A DNA stretch of 64,000 nt from JBJYIN01 sp046237015 (GCF_046237015.1 NZ_JBJYIN010000022.1:12746-76745); one strand, 5' to 3'; positions 1-9,216 are shown, counted from the first letter of the stretch. The notes: generated from the sequence alone by a model not told the origin. Numbers and translations: made by a program.

Positions 1-2213
1 TCCATATTCAGGCCGACAAAACGGAAGCTAATTACCCAGATAATGCTCGTTTCCTCGGTAATGTTAACATTCAGCAAGGCAATAGTATCCTGACGGCTGA
101 GCAAGTGGAGCTGAATCAGATTCAGGCAACTACCCAGGGTGCTGCCCCTACGCGAACCGTGACTGCAACGGGAAACGTAAACTATGATGACAATCAGGTC
201 ATATTAAAAGGCCCCAAAGCCTGGTCGAACCTTGATACCAAAGATACCGACGTCTTTAACGGTGACTATCAAATGGTTGGCCGTCAGGGCCGTGGTTCCG
301 CTGACAAAATGAAAATGCGAGACAGCAATCGCTATACCATTCTGGAAAACGGATCGTTTACGTCTTGCCTACCGGGTGATGATAGCTGGAGCGTCGTCGG
401 TTCGGAAGTGATTCAGGATAGAGAAGAACAGGTTGCCGAAATCTGGAACGCACGTTTCAAGATTGCTGGCGTACCGGTATTCTACAGCCCGTATTTGCAA
501 CTGCCTATCGGCGATAAACGTCGCTCTGGTTTCCTGATCCCGAATGCAAAATACGGCAGCAGTAACGGTTTTGAGTTAATTACGCCCTACTACTGGAATA
601 TCGCACCAAACTTCGATGCAACAATCACACCGCACTTGCTCACCAAACGTGGTATGCAGTGGCAAAATGAGTTCCGTTATCTGACGACGCCGGGTCTCGG
701 TAACATTCAGCTTGACTGGTTGCCAGACGACAACAAATACGCCAAAAACACGCCACGAGACGATAATGATACCCGCTGGTTATTCCACTGGGGGCACAAT
801 GGCGTCATGGATCAAGTATGGCGTTTTAATGCTGACTACACCAAAGTCAGCGACTCGACCTACTTTAAAGACCTTGACTCGACTTATGGCTCCAGTACAG
901 ATGGATATATTACGCAAAAACTCAGCGTAGGCTATGCCAACCAGAACTGGGATACCGCCCTCTCTACCAGACAGTTTCAGGTCTTTTCTACCTCGGCCAG
1001 TCGGGACATCTACCGTTCCGAACCTCAGCTTGATATCAATTACTACCAAAATGATATCGGCCCGGTCGATCTACATCTTTATGGCCAGGCGGTAAAATTT
1101 ACCAACGTCAACGATAATCGTCCCGAAGCGACGCGTCTACACCTCGAACCGGCGCTCAACCTGCCATTGACCAATCGTTGGGGAAGCCTGACGACGGAAG
1201 CTCGCCTGCTGGCAACGCATTATCAGCAGGATAATTTGGATCGCTACCGCGCCGATCCAAACGTCAATGACATGAACAAAAACGCGCTGAAAGATTCGGT
1301 TAACCGCGTGATGCCGCAATATAAGGTCGATGGCAAACTGATCTTCGAGCGTGAAATGGATTGGTCACAGGCCTACACCCAGACGCTGGAACCGCGGGCA
1401 CAATATCTGTACGTGCCTTACCGGAATCAAAGCAATATCCATACCTATGACTCAACGCTACTACAGGCCGACTATTCCGGCTTGTTCCGTGAGCGTACCT
1501 ACAGTGGTCTGGATCGTATCGCCTCTGCGAATCAGCTTGCCACAGGGATCACTTCGCGAATTTATGATGATGCCTTGGTTGAACGTTTTAATGCTTCTAT
1601 AGGTCAAATCTATTACTTTGATCGACCACGTACCGGCGACAACAATACCGTCATCGATCAAAGTAAAAACAATGGCAGTCTGGTGTGGGCAGGTGACAGC
1701 TATCTGAAAATCGACGATAGCTGGGGTGTCCGAGGTGGTTTGCAGTACGACAACCGTCTTAACGAAGTCGCGCTGGGTGATGCTGTCGTGGAATACCGCC
1801 GGGATGCCGAGCGTCTGGTACAGTTAAATTATCGTTATGCCAGCGCCAAGTACATTCAGGCTATGTTGCCCAGCGTTCAGAATCCGGGATTCCAACAGGG
1901 TATTTCTCAGATCGGCCTGACGGCCAGTTGGCCTATTGTCGATCGCTGGGCCGTGGTGGGCGCTTATTACTACGATACCAAAGCGAATCAGCCTGCCGAC
2001 CAGATGATTGGTGTGCAATACAATACCTGTTGCTGGGCGGTCAGCGTCGGTTATGAACGTAAAATCACGGACTGGAATACATCCAGCCGTAGCAGTGAGT
2101 ATGACAACAAAGTATCGTTTAATATCGAATTACGCGGTTTAAGCAATAATTACAATCTGGGTTCTGAAAAAATGCTACGTTCCGGTATTTTACCTTATCA
2201 ACGCGCATTCTGA
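1..2213 (+). CDS. lptD: LptD, LPS-assembly outer-membrane protein (5' end missing)
   Basis: LptD forms the outer-membrane barrel that, with the lipoprotein LptE, inserts lipopolysaccharide into the outer leaflet. The reading frame is open from base 3 to the stop at 2211-2213, so the gene begins outside the window; a GTG at 105 is internal, because typical LptA/LptD jelly-roll sequence (IQADKTEANYPDNA) continues upstream of it. The first part visible is the periplasmic domain, followed by a large barrel rich in aromatic beta-strand repeats. Three of the four cysteines used in the inter-domain disulfides of the family are visible: one in TSCLPGDDSW (codon at 366-368) and the adjacent pair in NTCCWAV (2028-2033). 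The N-terminal cysteine would lie upstream of the window. The protein ends in RAF. surA follows after 77 bp on the same strand, as in E. coli. Confidence 0.97.
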   Translation, partial: HIQADKTEANYPDNARFLGNVNIQQGNSILTAEQVELNQIQATTQGAAPTRTVTATGNVNYDDNQVILKGPKAWSNLDTKDTDVFNGDYQMVGRQGRGSADKMKMRDSNRYTILENGSFTSCLPGDDSWSVVGSEVIQDREEQVAEIWNARFKIAGVPVFYSPYLQLPIGDKRRSGFLIPNAKYGSSNGFELITPYYWNIAPNFDATITPHLLTKRGMQWQNEFRYLTTPGLGNIQLDWLPDDNKYAKNTPRDDNDTRWLFHWGHNGVMDQVWRFNADYTKVSDSTYFKDLDSTYGSSTDGYITQKLSVGYANQNWDTALSTRQFQVFSTSASRDIYRSEPQLDINYYQNDIGPVDLHLYGQAVKFTNVNDNRPEATRLHLEPALNLPLTNRWGSLTTEARLLATHYQQDNLDRYRADPNVNDMNKNALKDSVNRVMPQYKVDGKLIFEREMDWSQAYTQTLEPRAQYLYVPYRNQSNIHTYDSTLLQADYSGLFRERTYSGLDRIASANQLATGITSRIYDDALVERFNASIGQIYYFDRPRTGDNNTVIDQSKNNGSLVWAGDSYLKIDDSWGVRGGLQYDNRLNEVALGDAVVEYRRDAERLVQLNYRYASAKYIQAMLPSVQNPGFQQGISQIGLTASWPIVDRWAVVGAYYYDTKANQPADQMIGVQYNTCCWAVSVGYERKITDWNTSSRSSEYDNKVSFNIELRGLSNNYNLGSEKMLRSGILPYQRAF

Positions 2214-2290
2214 TGAACTTGCCGTCCATATGGACAGATTGTATCAATAAAACTTTTAACCCGCCTTGCGGATGAAACAATGGGAAAGGT

Positions 2291-3589
2291 ATGAATAACT
2301 GGAGAACGCTGATTCTCGGATTGGCACTAAGTGGTGCCTCTACCGCGTTCGCAGCACCACAAGTGGTTGATAAAGTCGCGGCGGTGGTTGATAACAGCGT
2401 CGTGCTGGAAAGCGATGTAAATGGCCTTTTGCAGTCGGTCAAATTGAACGCACAGCAGGCAGGGCAGCAGTTACCGGATGATGCAACCTTGCGTCATCAA
2501 ATCACCGATCGTCTGATCATGGATAACATCGTGCTGCAAATGGCACAAAAAATGGGTATCCAGATTACTGATGAACAATTGGATCGTTCCATTGCCAATA
2601 TTGCGGCACAGAACCGGATGTCAATCGATCAGCTAAAAAGCCAGTTGGCTTACGAAGGCCTGAATTACAACACCTATCGTAATCAAATCCGTAAAGAAAT
2701 GCTGATTGCAGAAGTGCGAAATAACGAAGTTCGCCGTCGCGTAACGGTATTACCACAAGAAGTGGATGCGCTGGCGAAGCAAATCGCGAATCAAACTGGC
2801 GAAGATGCAGAGCTTAACCTGAGCCATATCCTGATCCCGCTACCGGAAAACCCGAGTCAACAACAGGTCGATGAAGCTGAAAATCTGGCTGTCTCACTGG
2901 TAAAACAAATTAATGAAGGCGCTGATTTTGGCAAACTGGCCATCACCTACTCTGCGGATTCTCAGGCGCTGAAAGGTGGGCAAATGGGATGGGGAAAATT
3001 GCAGGAAATCCCAACCTTGTTTGCAGATAGACTGACTCAGGCACAGAAAGGCCAAACGGTTGGTCCGATTCGTTCCGGCGTTGGTTTTCACATCCTGCGC
3101 GTTAACGACATTCGTGGCAGCGATAAAACCGTCTCAGTCACCGAAACCCATGCACGTCACATCCTCCTGAAACCTTCCGTTGTTATGACCGATAGCCAAG
3201 CACAGGCAAAACTGGAAGATGTGGTACAGCAGATCAAAAGCGGCACGTCAGATTTCGCCACTCAGGCCAAACAACTCTCGCAAGATCCAGGCTCGGCTAA
3301 TCAGGGCGGCGATCTCGGTTGGGCGTCACCGGATATGTACGACCCGGCATTCCGTGACGCGTTGCTGAAACTGAAAAAAGGCGAAATCAGTCAGCCAATT
3401 CATTCCTCTTTCGGTTGGCACCTGATTCAGTTACTGGACACCCGTCAGGTCGATAAAACCGATGCGGCGCAAAAAGAGCAGGCGTACCGTATGATCTTTA
3501 ATCGTAAATTCGCCGAAGAAGCACAAACCTGGATGCAGGAGCAGCGTGCATCGGCGTATGTCAAAGTGATTAATGGCGCTAATAATTAA
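2291..3589 (+). CDS. surA: SurA, periplasmic chaperone and peptidyl-prolyl isomerase
   Basis: SurA escorts unfolded outer-membrane proteins, including LptD, through the periplasm. The 432-residue protein starts with a Sec signal peptide (residues 1-21, ending STAFA before APQVV). It then has the N-terminal chaperone domain and two parvulin (PpiC) domains at roughly 175-275 and 285-385, recognisable from LSHILIPL and ARHILLKPS and the later GGDLGW/GWHLIQL type motifs. A purine-rich ribosome site (GGGAAAGG) sits directly before the ATG. The stop codon overlaps the pdxA ATG by one base (TAATG), so the two are translationally coupled. Length and order (lptD-surA-pdxA) match E. coli. Confidence 0.98.
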   Translation: MNNWRTLILGLALSGASTAFAAPQVVDKVAAVVDNSVVLESDVNGLLQSVKLNAQQAGQQLPDDATLRHQITDRLIMDNIVLQMAQKMGIQITDEQLDRSIANIAAQNRMSIDQLKSQLAYEGLNYNTYRNQIRKEMLIAEVRNNEVRRRVTVLPQEVDALAKQIANQTGEDAELNLSHILIPLPENPSQQQVDEAENLAVSLVKQINEGADFGKLAITYSADSQALKGGQMGWGKLQEIPTLFADRLTQAQKGQTVGPIRSGVGFHILRVNDIRGSDKTVSVTETHARHILLKPSVVMTDSQAQAKLEDVVQQIKSGTSDFATQAKQLSQDPGSANQGGDLGWASPDMYDPAFRDALLKLKKGEISQPIHSSFGWHLIQLLDTRQVDKTDAAQKEQAYRMIFNRKFAEEAQTWMQEQRASAYVKVINGANN

Positions 3590-4590
3590 TGCAGACTGAG
3601 CGCAATACGCCACGTGTTGTGATCACCCCCGGCGAACCCGCCGGGATTGGCCCCGATCTGGTGATTGCTCTCGCACAGCAAGACTGGCCTGTCGAGCTGG
3701 TTTGCTGTGCCGATCCCGACCTGTTATTCAGTCGCGCATTGCAGCTTTCGATGCCGCTGACGCTGCATGACTATCAACCCGGCCAGCCAACGAGACCACA
3801 ACAGGCTGGTAGCCTGACCATCCTGCCGATCGCCGCCCCGGCAACCATCATTCCAGGCCAATTAAATGTCGCTAACAGTGCTTATGTCGTTGAAACATTG
3901 GCGCGAGCCTGTGACGGCTGCCTGAAAGGTGAATTCGGGGCGCTGATTACCGGCCCGGTACATAAAGGCATTATTAACGATGCTGGCGTTCCGTTCAGTG
4001 GACACACTGAATTTTTTGCCGATCGTAGCCACTGTGATCGGGTCGTTATGATGCTGGCGACGGAAGAGCTGCGTGTCGCCTTAGCGACCACACATCTGCC
4101 GCTGTCAGCCGTTTCTGCGGCTATCACTCGTCAGAGCCTGCATGAAGTCATCACGATTTTACATCATGACTTACAGACAAAATTTGGCATCACCCACCCA
4201 CAGATTTATGTGTGTGGGCTGAATCCTCATGCGGGTGAAGGCGGTCATATGGGCCGTGAGGAGTTGGATGTCATCAATCCGGCACTAGACGATCTTCGTC
4301 AGCAAGGCATCACGTTGGTAGGACCGTTGCCTGCCGACACGCTTTTCCAGCCCAAGTATCTGCAACACGCTGACGCCGTTTTGGCGATGTACCACGATCA
4401 AGGGCTCCCGGTTCTGAAATATCAGGGCTTCGGGCGCGCCGTTAATATCACACTGGGGTTACCTTTTATCCGCACATCTGTTGACCACGGTACAGCGCTT
4501 GAGCTGGCCGCAACGGGTAGTGCCGACCCCGGCAGCTTCACCACGGCATTAAATCTTGCCATTAAAATGATAAATCACAGTAATGAATAA
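3589..4590 (+). CDS. pdxA: PdxA, 4-hydroxythreonine-4-phosphate dehydrogenase
   Basis: This NAD-dependent enzyme oxidises 4-phosphohydroxy-L-threonine in de novo pyridoxal phosphate synthesis. The 333-residue protein has the family hallmarks: an N-terminal TPGEPAGIGPDL, ITGPVHKG, SGHTEFFADRS with a metal-binding histidine, CGLNPHAGEGGHMG, and MYHDQGLPVLKY, whose histidine is another metal ligand. The ATG overlaps the surA stop by one base, and the 3' end overlaps the rsmA start by 8 bases. The run surA-pdxA-rsmA is therefore one tightly packed transcription unit. Nothing is missing relative to the usual length of about 330 residues. Confidence 0.97.
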   Translation: MQTERNTPRVVITPGEPAGIGPDLVIALAQQDWPVELVCCADPDLLFSRALQLSMPLTLHDYQPGQPTRPQQAGSLTILPIAAPATIIPGQLNVANSAYVVETLARACDGCLKGEFGALITGPVHKGIINDAGVPFSGHTEFFADRSHCDRVVMMLATEELRVALATTHLPLSAVSAAITRQSLHEVITILHHDLQTKFGITHPQIYVCGLNPHAGEGGHMGREELDVINPALDDLRQQGITLVGPLPADTLFQPKYLQHADAVLAMYHDQGLPVLKYQGFGRAVNITLGLPFIRTSVDHGTALELAATGSADPGSFTTALNLAIKMINHSNE

Positions 4591-5401
4591 TCGCGTACAC
4601 CAAGGTCACTTCGCCCGTAAACGTTTTGGGCAAAACTTTTTAAACGATCACTTCGTGATCGATAGTATCGTTTCGGCTATTAATCCTCAGCCGGGGCAAG
4701 CGGTCGTCGAGATCGGACCGGGACTTGGCGCGCTCACCGCCCCTGTTGGTGAACGGATGGATCGTTTTACCGTTATTGAGCTGGACCGAGATCTTGCCGC
4801 GCGTTTAGAAACGCACCCAACGCTGAAAGATAAACTGACCATTATCCAGCAAGATGCCATGACGATCGATTTCGCCGCACTCGCTGAACAGGCCGGTCAA
4901 CCACTGCGTGTGTTCGGCAACCTGCCGTATAATATTTCTACCCCGTTGATGTTCCACCTGTTCAGCTATACTCAATCTATCCGCGACATGCACTTTATGT
5001 TGCAGAAAGAAGTGGTTAACCGCCTGGTCGCAGGACCGAACAGCAAAGCTTTCGGGCGTCTGAGCGTCATGGCACAGTATTATTGCCAGGTGATTCCGGT
5101 CCTTGAAGTGCCGCCGGAAGCCTTCAAGCCCGCGCCTAAAGTGGATTCCGCAGTGGTACGGCTCGTTCCTCATGCCGAGATCCCCTATCCGGTCAGCGAT
5201 ATTCGTGTGCTGAGCCGTATCACAACGGAAGCGTTTAACCAGCGTCGTAAGACACTGCGCAACAGTCTGGGCAATCTGTTCACCCCTGAAGTCCTCACCG
5301 AATTGGGTGTTGATCCCGCCAGTCGGGCGGAAAACGTGACGGTGGAACAATATTGCCGGTTAGCAAATTGGTTGGTCGGGCACCCTGCCACACAGGAATA
5401 A
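4583..5401 (+). CDS. rsmA: RsmA/KsgA, 16S rRNA dimethyladenosine transferase
   Basis: RsmA (KsgA) dimethylates the two adjacent adenosines in the loop of helix 45 of 16S rRNA during late 30S maturation. Sequence evidence: a GQNFL N-terminus, the SAM-binding motif VVEIGPGLGALT near residue 42, and the catalytic NLPYNIS motif. The C-terminal region (FNQRRKTLRNSLGNLF) is typical of the family. The length of 272 residues matches E. coli. The ATG lies inside the last codons of pdxA (8-base overlap), and apaG follows 14 bases after the stop. Confidence 0.97.
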   Translation: MNNRVHQGHFARKRFGQNFLNDHFVIDSIVSAINPQPGQAVVEIGPGLGALTAPVGERMDRFTVIELDRDLAARLETHPTLKDKLTIIQQDAMTIDFAALAEQAGQPLRVFGNLPYNISTPLMFHLFSYTQSIRDMHFMLQKEVVNRLVAGPNSKAFGRLSVMAQYYCQVIPVLEVPPEAFKPAPKVDSAVVRLVPHAEIPYPVSDIRVLSRITTEAFNQRRKTLRNSLGNLFTPEVLTELGVDPASRAENVTVEQYCRLANWLVGHPATQE

Positions 5402-5415
5402 CTGGAGTCATTGTG

Positions 5416-5793
5416 ATGATTAATGCGCCCCGTGTTTGTGTACAGGTTCAGAGTTTCTACGTCGAGGCGCAGTCACAACCCGACGAAGAGCGTTTTGTTT
5501 TTGCGTATACGATTACTGTCCGCAATCTGGGGCGACACCCGGTACGTTTGCTCGGCCGTTATTGGCTGATTACTAATGCCAATGGGCGGCAGACCGAAGT
5601 GCAGGGAGAAGGGGTCGTCGGTGAACAACCACTGATACAACCCGGTAGCGAATTTCAGTACACCAGCGGTACCGTACTGGAAACGCCGTTGGGAACAATG
5701 GAAGGCCACTACCAGATGCTCGATCATCAAGGCAACACATTTCAGGTCAATATCCCTGTATTTCGTCTGGCAATTTCTTCACTGATACATTAA
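5416..5793 (+). CDS. apaG: ApaG domain protein
   Basis: ApaG is a small single-domain protein with a fibronectin-III-like fold. Its biochemical role is unsettled, but it is conserved between rsmA and apaH, as here. The start chosen is the ATG at 5416 (MINAPRVC), giving the usual 125 residues. A CTGGAG ribosome site lies 8 bases upstream. The frame stays open upstream to 5353, but that extension is only the rsmA 3' end read in another frame. Conserved stretches include NLGRHPVRLLGRYWLITN, EVQGEGVVGEQP and GTMEGHYQM. apaH begins two bases after the stop. Confidence 0.95.
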   Translation: MINAPRVCVQVQSFYVEAQSQPDEERFVFAYTITVRNLGRHPVRLLGRYWLITNANGRQTEVQGEGVVGEQPLIQPGSEFQYTSGTVLETPLGTMEGHYQMLDHQGNTFQVNIPVFRLAISSLIH

Positions 5794-5795
5794 TT

Positions 5796-6629
5796 ATGTC
5801 TACCTATTTAGTTGGCGATGTTCACGGTTGTTTGGTTGAACTCAACGCGCTGTTGGCGCAAGTTTCTTTCAACCCTGCGCAGGATACACTGTGGTTAACT
5901 GGCGACCTCGTCGCTCGTGGGCCTGATTCACTTGGCGTACTGAGATTTGTCCGTTCCCTTGGTTCGGCCGCTCGTCTGGTATTGGGCAATCACGATCTGC
6001 ATCTTCTGGCAGTTTATGCGGGGATCAGCCGCAGCAAGCCCAAAGATCGCATTGCGGAATTACTTGAAGCACCGGATGCGGATGACTTAATTAATTGGCT
6101 ACGTAAACAGCCTATCCTGCAAGTCGATGAAGCGTTAAAACTGGTGATGGCACACGCCGGTATTACTCCACAGTGGGATTTGGATACCGCGAAAATATGC
6201 GCCCGTGAAGTTGAATCCATCCTGAGCAGCGATAGTTATCCTTTATTTTTGGACGCGATGTACGGCGATATGCCAAATCATTGGCTTCCTGAACTTAGCG
6301 GTCTGCCTCGTTTACGTTTCAGTACCAACGTATTCACCCGTATGCGCTACTGTTTTTCTGGTGGTCAGCTAGATATGCTGTGCAAAGAGCCCCCTAGTCA
6401 AGCGCCATCCTTGTTAAAACCCTGGTTTGATCTCCCCCGAAAACTCGCTGAAGAGTATGCTATCGCGTTCGGTCATTGGGCTTCATTAGAAGGGAAAGGC
6501 ACACCGGAAAACATTTATGCACTGGATACCGGGTGCTGCTGGGGCGGGAAACTGACGATGTTACGTTGGGAAGATAAACGTTATTTCACGCAAAAATCTC
6601 TGTCAGAGCAGAATAACGACAACGAATAA
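5796..6629 (+). CDS. apaH: ApaH, symmetrical diadenosine tetraphosphatase
   Basis: ApaH hydrolyses Ap4A symmetrically to two ADP and also removes Np4 caps from RNA. The 277-residue protein carries the metallophosphatase signature in order: GDVHGC at residues 7-12, GDLVARGPDS around 37, and GNHDLH around 63. The later histidine motifs are MAHAGI and FGHWASLEGK. It is the last gene of the rsmA-apaG-apaH run. The spacing to apaG is two bases, suggesting coupled translation. In E. coli folA follows closely; here a 443-bp gap separates them and folA is on the opposite strand. Confidence 0.97.
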   Translation: MSTYLVGDVHGCLVELNALLAQVSFNPAQDTLWLTGDLVARGPDSLGVLRFVRSLGSAARLVLGNHDLHLLAVYAGISRSKPKDRIAELLEAPDADDLINWLRKQPILQVDEALKLVMAHAGITPQWDLDTAKICAREVESILSSDSYPLFLDAMYGDMPNHWLPELSGLPRLRFSTNVFTRMRYCFSGGQLDMLCKEPPSQAPSLLKPWFDLPRKLAEEYAIAFGHWASLEGKGTPENIYALDTGCCWGGKLTMLRWEDKRYFTQKSLSEQNNDNE

Positions 6630-6635
6630 ACGGTA

Positions 6636-6896
6636 TTAATAGGGTGATAAAATGCGACGCTTGTCACCCACGTTGCGATTTGATGCAGAATCCGCTGGCA
6701 CTTCTGTCGGAATCGACCAAATCCCACCCCCTAAAAATCCTGCCAACCCGAGCGGGCTCGCATTTGTCAGCAATAATTCACGACGGCTGGGATCAACCAG
6801 TCGATCGGCATTAAGTTGTTCTGGTTTTATTACCATGAGCACAGCGTCCTCAGTTAAATACGCGGAAATCCCCGCCACATTCAATATGTCCATACT
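6636..6896 (-). CDS. Unrecognised small ORF in the apaH-folA gap
   Basis: The 443 bases between apaH and folA hold two overlapping antiparallel reading frames and nothing I recognise. The minus-strand frame (ATG at 6896, 86 residues; a TTG at 6959 would give 107) has a normal soluble-protein composition, including DPSRRELLLTNASPLGLAGF and an acidic/aromatic C-terminal half. It lacks a clear ribosome site. The plus-strand frame, 6652-7023, has a better ribosome site (AGGGTG six bases before ATG), but its serine-rich sequence looks like an antisense shadow. No family can be assigned to either. This could be a small gene, the tail of a decayed one, or noncoding. Confidence 0.3.
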   Translation of the reverse strand, partial: SMDILNVAGISAYLTEDAVLMVIKPEQLNADRLVDPSRRELLLTNASPLGLAGFLGGGIWSIPTEVPADSASNRNVGDKRRILSPY

Positions 6897-7024
6897 ACGA
6901 TTGAAATATGACAAAAATGTTATCTCACAACGGAGACAAAGCACTGTGCTCACCGTCAATGGGACACTATCGGTAGCATCATTGGTATTTGTGGCGCAGG
7001 CTCATTGCTATCGCGAGGTCTAAA

Positions 7025-7046
7025 ACCCGCCGTGAATAGCGGGTGA
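7025..7046 (-). terminator. folA terminator
   Basis: Reading on the minus strand, ACCCGC and GCGGGT form a 6-bp stem around an 8-base loop, about 30 bases after the folA stop. A short T run follows the stem. Confidence 0.55.
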
Positions 7047-7072
7047 AACATAACAGAAGGGGAAATAGCGAA

Positions 7073-7555
7073 TTAACGGCGTTCTAAAATTTCAAAGCAA
7101 TAGCTGTGTGAGTTGCGTTCGTCGGCACCATGAAATTCACTGAAGACTGATTGCCATTCATCCGGCTCATAATCAGGGAAGTGCGTGTCACCTTCCACTT
7201 CGGCATCAATATGGGTCAAATACAGACGATGAGCTTTGGGCAGCATCTGCTGGTAGATACTTCCCCCGCCAATGACCATGACCTCTTCGACGTCTCCCAC
7301 CGCCATCAGTGCCGCATCCAACGAAGTGGCCCAGGTAACGCGATCATCATCGCCAGGATGTTGACTAACGACAATGTTGTGTCGACCCGGCAACGGTTGC
7401 CCAATAGAACGAAACGTATTACGTCCCATGACGATCGGCTTATTCAACGTATTGCGTTTAAACCACGCTAAATCGGCTGGCAAGTGCCACGGCATGGCAT
7501 TCTCCATGCCGATCACACGATCAACTGCCAGTGCAGCAATTAAACTAATAACCAT
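7073..7555 (-). CDS. folA: Dihydrofolate reductase, FolA
   Basis: FolA reduces dihydrofolate to tetrahydrofolate with NADPH and is the trimethoprim target. The 160-residue protein shows the chromosomal enterobacterial pattern: SLIAALAVDRVIG, MPWHLPADLAWFKRNT with the substrate-binding aspartate at position 28, VMGRNTFRSIG, and VIGGGSIYQQMLP for cofactor binding. A ribosome site AGGG precedes the ATG. It is transcribed towards apaH (convergent). Resistance cannot be judged from this reading; it is the normal chromosomal type. Confidence 0.97.
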   Translation of the reverse strand: MVISLIAALAVDRVIGMENAMPWHLPADLAWFKRNTLNKPIVMGRNTFRSIGQPLPGRHNIVVSQHPGDDDRVTWATSLDAALMAVGDVEEVMVIGGGSIYQQMLPKAHRLYLTHIDAEVEGDTHFPDYEPDEWQSVFSEFHGADERNSHSYCFEILERR

Positions 7556-7587
7556 GGTGAAACCCTGTAGGTCGGAAAATTGCTGAC

Positions 7588-7616
7588 ACTATACGGAAAC
7601 CCCTTCCACTCGTCGA
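7588..7616 (-). promoter_or_regulatory. Candidate folA promoter
   Basis: On the minus strand a TCGACG hexamer is followed, after 17 bases, by TATAGT. The -10 box lies about 33 bases upstream of the folA ATG. This is a pattern match to the sigma-70 consensus only. Confidence 0.45.
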
Positions 7617-7707
7617 TATCCCGTTCATCTTTCCCGTGGCAGATATCCCGCCCCTTCCTGTACGTTGAAAGGGATGAGGTATACCGGATGCCACAACGCC
7701 GCGCAGA

Positions 7708-8178
7708 CTATACGCCAGGACGTTTGCGATACAGCCAAATCCCCGGCAGCGATAGTCCAACGGACAGCGCCCCCACAATGAAGCTGGCCTTGAGAAAATG
7801 CGTCATCATGACTCGCATCAACTCTTCACTGTAACCAAGATGAGAAATCTCCACGACGGAAATCATCGCCGTATAGGCTGAAATGCCAGGAAACATCGGG
7901 ATCACCGCCGCAACCGTGAACACTTTGGGATGCGCCAGCAACCAACGCGACCAGCGAATACCAATGACGCCAATCATGATCGCGGCCAAAAAAGAGGCCC
8001 ACTCAATGCTCATGCCAAAGTGTATTGCCAGAAAGCGGACACCGTGCCCCAGCGCACCAAGCAATGCACAGTAACGCAATGCTTTCACCGGCACATTGAA
8101 CACCATGGCAAATCCTAAAGCAGGCACCGCCGCCAGCACCATATCCTGTAACAGTGCCCATACCAGACTTAAGCCCAT
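7708..8178 (-). CDS. yjjB: YjjB, ThrE-like exporter subunit
   Basis: YjjB is the small partner of YjjP. Together they form a split ThrE-type inner-membrane exporter, linked in E. coli to succinate export. The start at 8178 (MGLSLVWALLQDM) gives 156 residues and matches the E. coli protein; the frame is open upstream to 8256, but only over yjjP coding sequence. There are about four hydrophobic segments, and the very conserved stretch AHPKVFTVAAVIPMFPGISA, with the C-terminal LSLPGIWLYRKRP. It overlaps the end of yjjP by 10 bases, so the two are coupled. In E. coli this pair sits beside dnaT; here it is beside folA. Confidence 0.92.
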   Translation of the reverse strand: MGLSLVWALLQDMVLAAVPALGFAMVFNVPVKALRYCALLGALGHGVRFLAIHFGMSIEWASFLAAIMIGVIGIRWSRWLLAHPKVFTVAAVIPMFPGISAYTAMISVVEISHLGYSEELMRVMMTHFLKASFIVGALSVGLSLPGIWLYRKRPGV

Positions 8179-8945
8179 CCGCGCAGCCCCCATAACGACA
8201 TCGCGATAATCACGCCGATACAGGTCGACAGCGTCAACAAACTGGCGACGGTCCATCGTGCGAGTCCCGTGTTCACGTGACCTTTAAACATGTCAGCAAC
8301 GGCGTTAATCAAAGGGAACCCCGGCACTAACAGTAAGACGCTGGCCGCCATCGCGACACCGGAAGTATGTTGGAAGGCTGGCAACCGCATCAGCAAACCA
8401 GAAGCCGATGTCGCAACAAATGCCGTAATACAGAAATTAATCAATGGATTAAGGTGACGTGCGGTAAAAATCTGCCTGACATACATTGCCAGACCACTGG
8501 CTATCATTGTGACAACAAACGCGTCCCATCCTCCACCATTCAACCGACTGAAACAACCGCAGGAAAGCGCCACAATGGATACCATCAGCCAACGTGGATA
8601 GCGAAGTGGTTTGATATGCGAGAACCTCTTTTCCACCCCTTCCACATCCAATAGTTTGTGCTCAGCCATAATCACCGCATGCTGAACTTCCACCACCACA
8701 TGCATATTAATGCCGCGATCGACATTCTTACGTGTCGATGTCAGGCAATTCCCCTGCATGATAGTTGTTAGCACAATCGCATTTGCCGAGATTGAACTTT
8801 CAACACTATCGGCACCCAGCGCTACACCTAACCGAGAAGATAACTGTTCCACGACCATACTTTCGGCACCATGCTGCAATAGCAAAAGCGCACATTGAAT
8901 GCACAGCCGGGTGATCTCCCGTTGCTGTGTTGTTTCACTAACCAT
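8169..8945 (-). CDS. yjjP: YjjP, ThrE-like exporter subunit
   Basis: YjjP is the larger half of the split ThrE-type exporter. Its 258 residues begin with a soluble domain of about 110 residues (QREITRLCIQCALLLLQHGAES, then ITTIMQGN-like sequence). About five membrane segments follow, with SLLLVPGFPLINAVADMF-type sequence near the C-terminus that is typical of the DUF1212/ThrE family. The stop overlaps the yjjB start. The substrate cannot be told from sequence; succinate export is reported for the E. coli pair, and threonine/serine for full-length ThrE. An ERIC element lies about 145 bp upstream of its start. Confidence 0.9.
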   Translation of the reverse strand: MVSETTQQREITRLCIQCALLLLQHGAESMVVEQLSSRLGVALGADSVESSISANAIVLTTIMQGNCLTSTRKNVDRGINMHVVVEVQHAVIMAEHKLLDVEGVEKRFSHIKPLRYPRWLMVSIVALSCGCFSRLNGGGWDAFVVTMIASGLAMYVRQIFTARHLNPLINFCITAFVATSASGLLMRLPAFQHTSGVAMAASVLLLVPGFPLINAVADMFKGHVNTGLARWTVASLLTLSTCIGVIIAMSLWGLRGWA

Positions 8946-9089
8946 GATGTTATTCCAACCCTGACCCCAAAAATATACCCATAGATTTCAACGTGTATGA
9001 CAGTGACAAGCAGCCTCAGTACAGAGAATCCCTTAAAGAAACTGAGTCAATTACAGCCAACGTCTCTACAAATTGAAAGATGGCAGATA

Positions 9090-9216
9090 TATACCCGTCA
9101 TACTTCAAGCTGCTTGTGCGTTGGCTGCCCTTACTCACCCCAGTCACTTACTTGTGTAAGCTCCTGGGGATTCGTTCGGTTGCCGCCTTCACGCAACTTG
9201 AATTATTTTGGGTATA
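9090..9216 (-). repeat. ERIC (IRU) element, 127 bp
   Basis: The terminal inverted repeats are TATACCC and GGGTATA. The core CACTTACTTGTGTAAGCTCC matches the ERIC consensus, and the length of exactly 127 bp is the canonical one. Orientation is opposite to the copy at 9321. Confidence 0.9.

Noticed and set aside
4805..5350. Minus-strand frame of 181 codons opposite rsmA
   Set aside because: Antisense shadow with no supporting signals.
7545..7778. Minus-strand frame of 77 codons between yjjB and folA
   Set aside because: It covers the folA promoter and overlaps both genes out of frame; no family.
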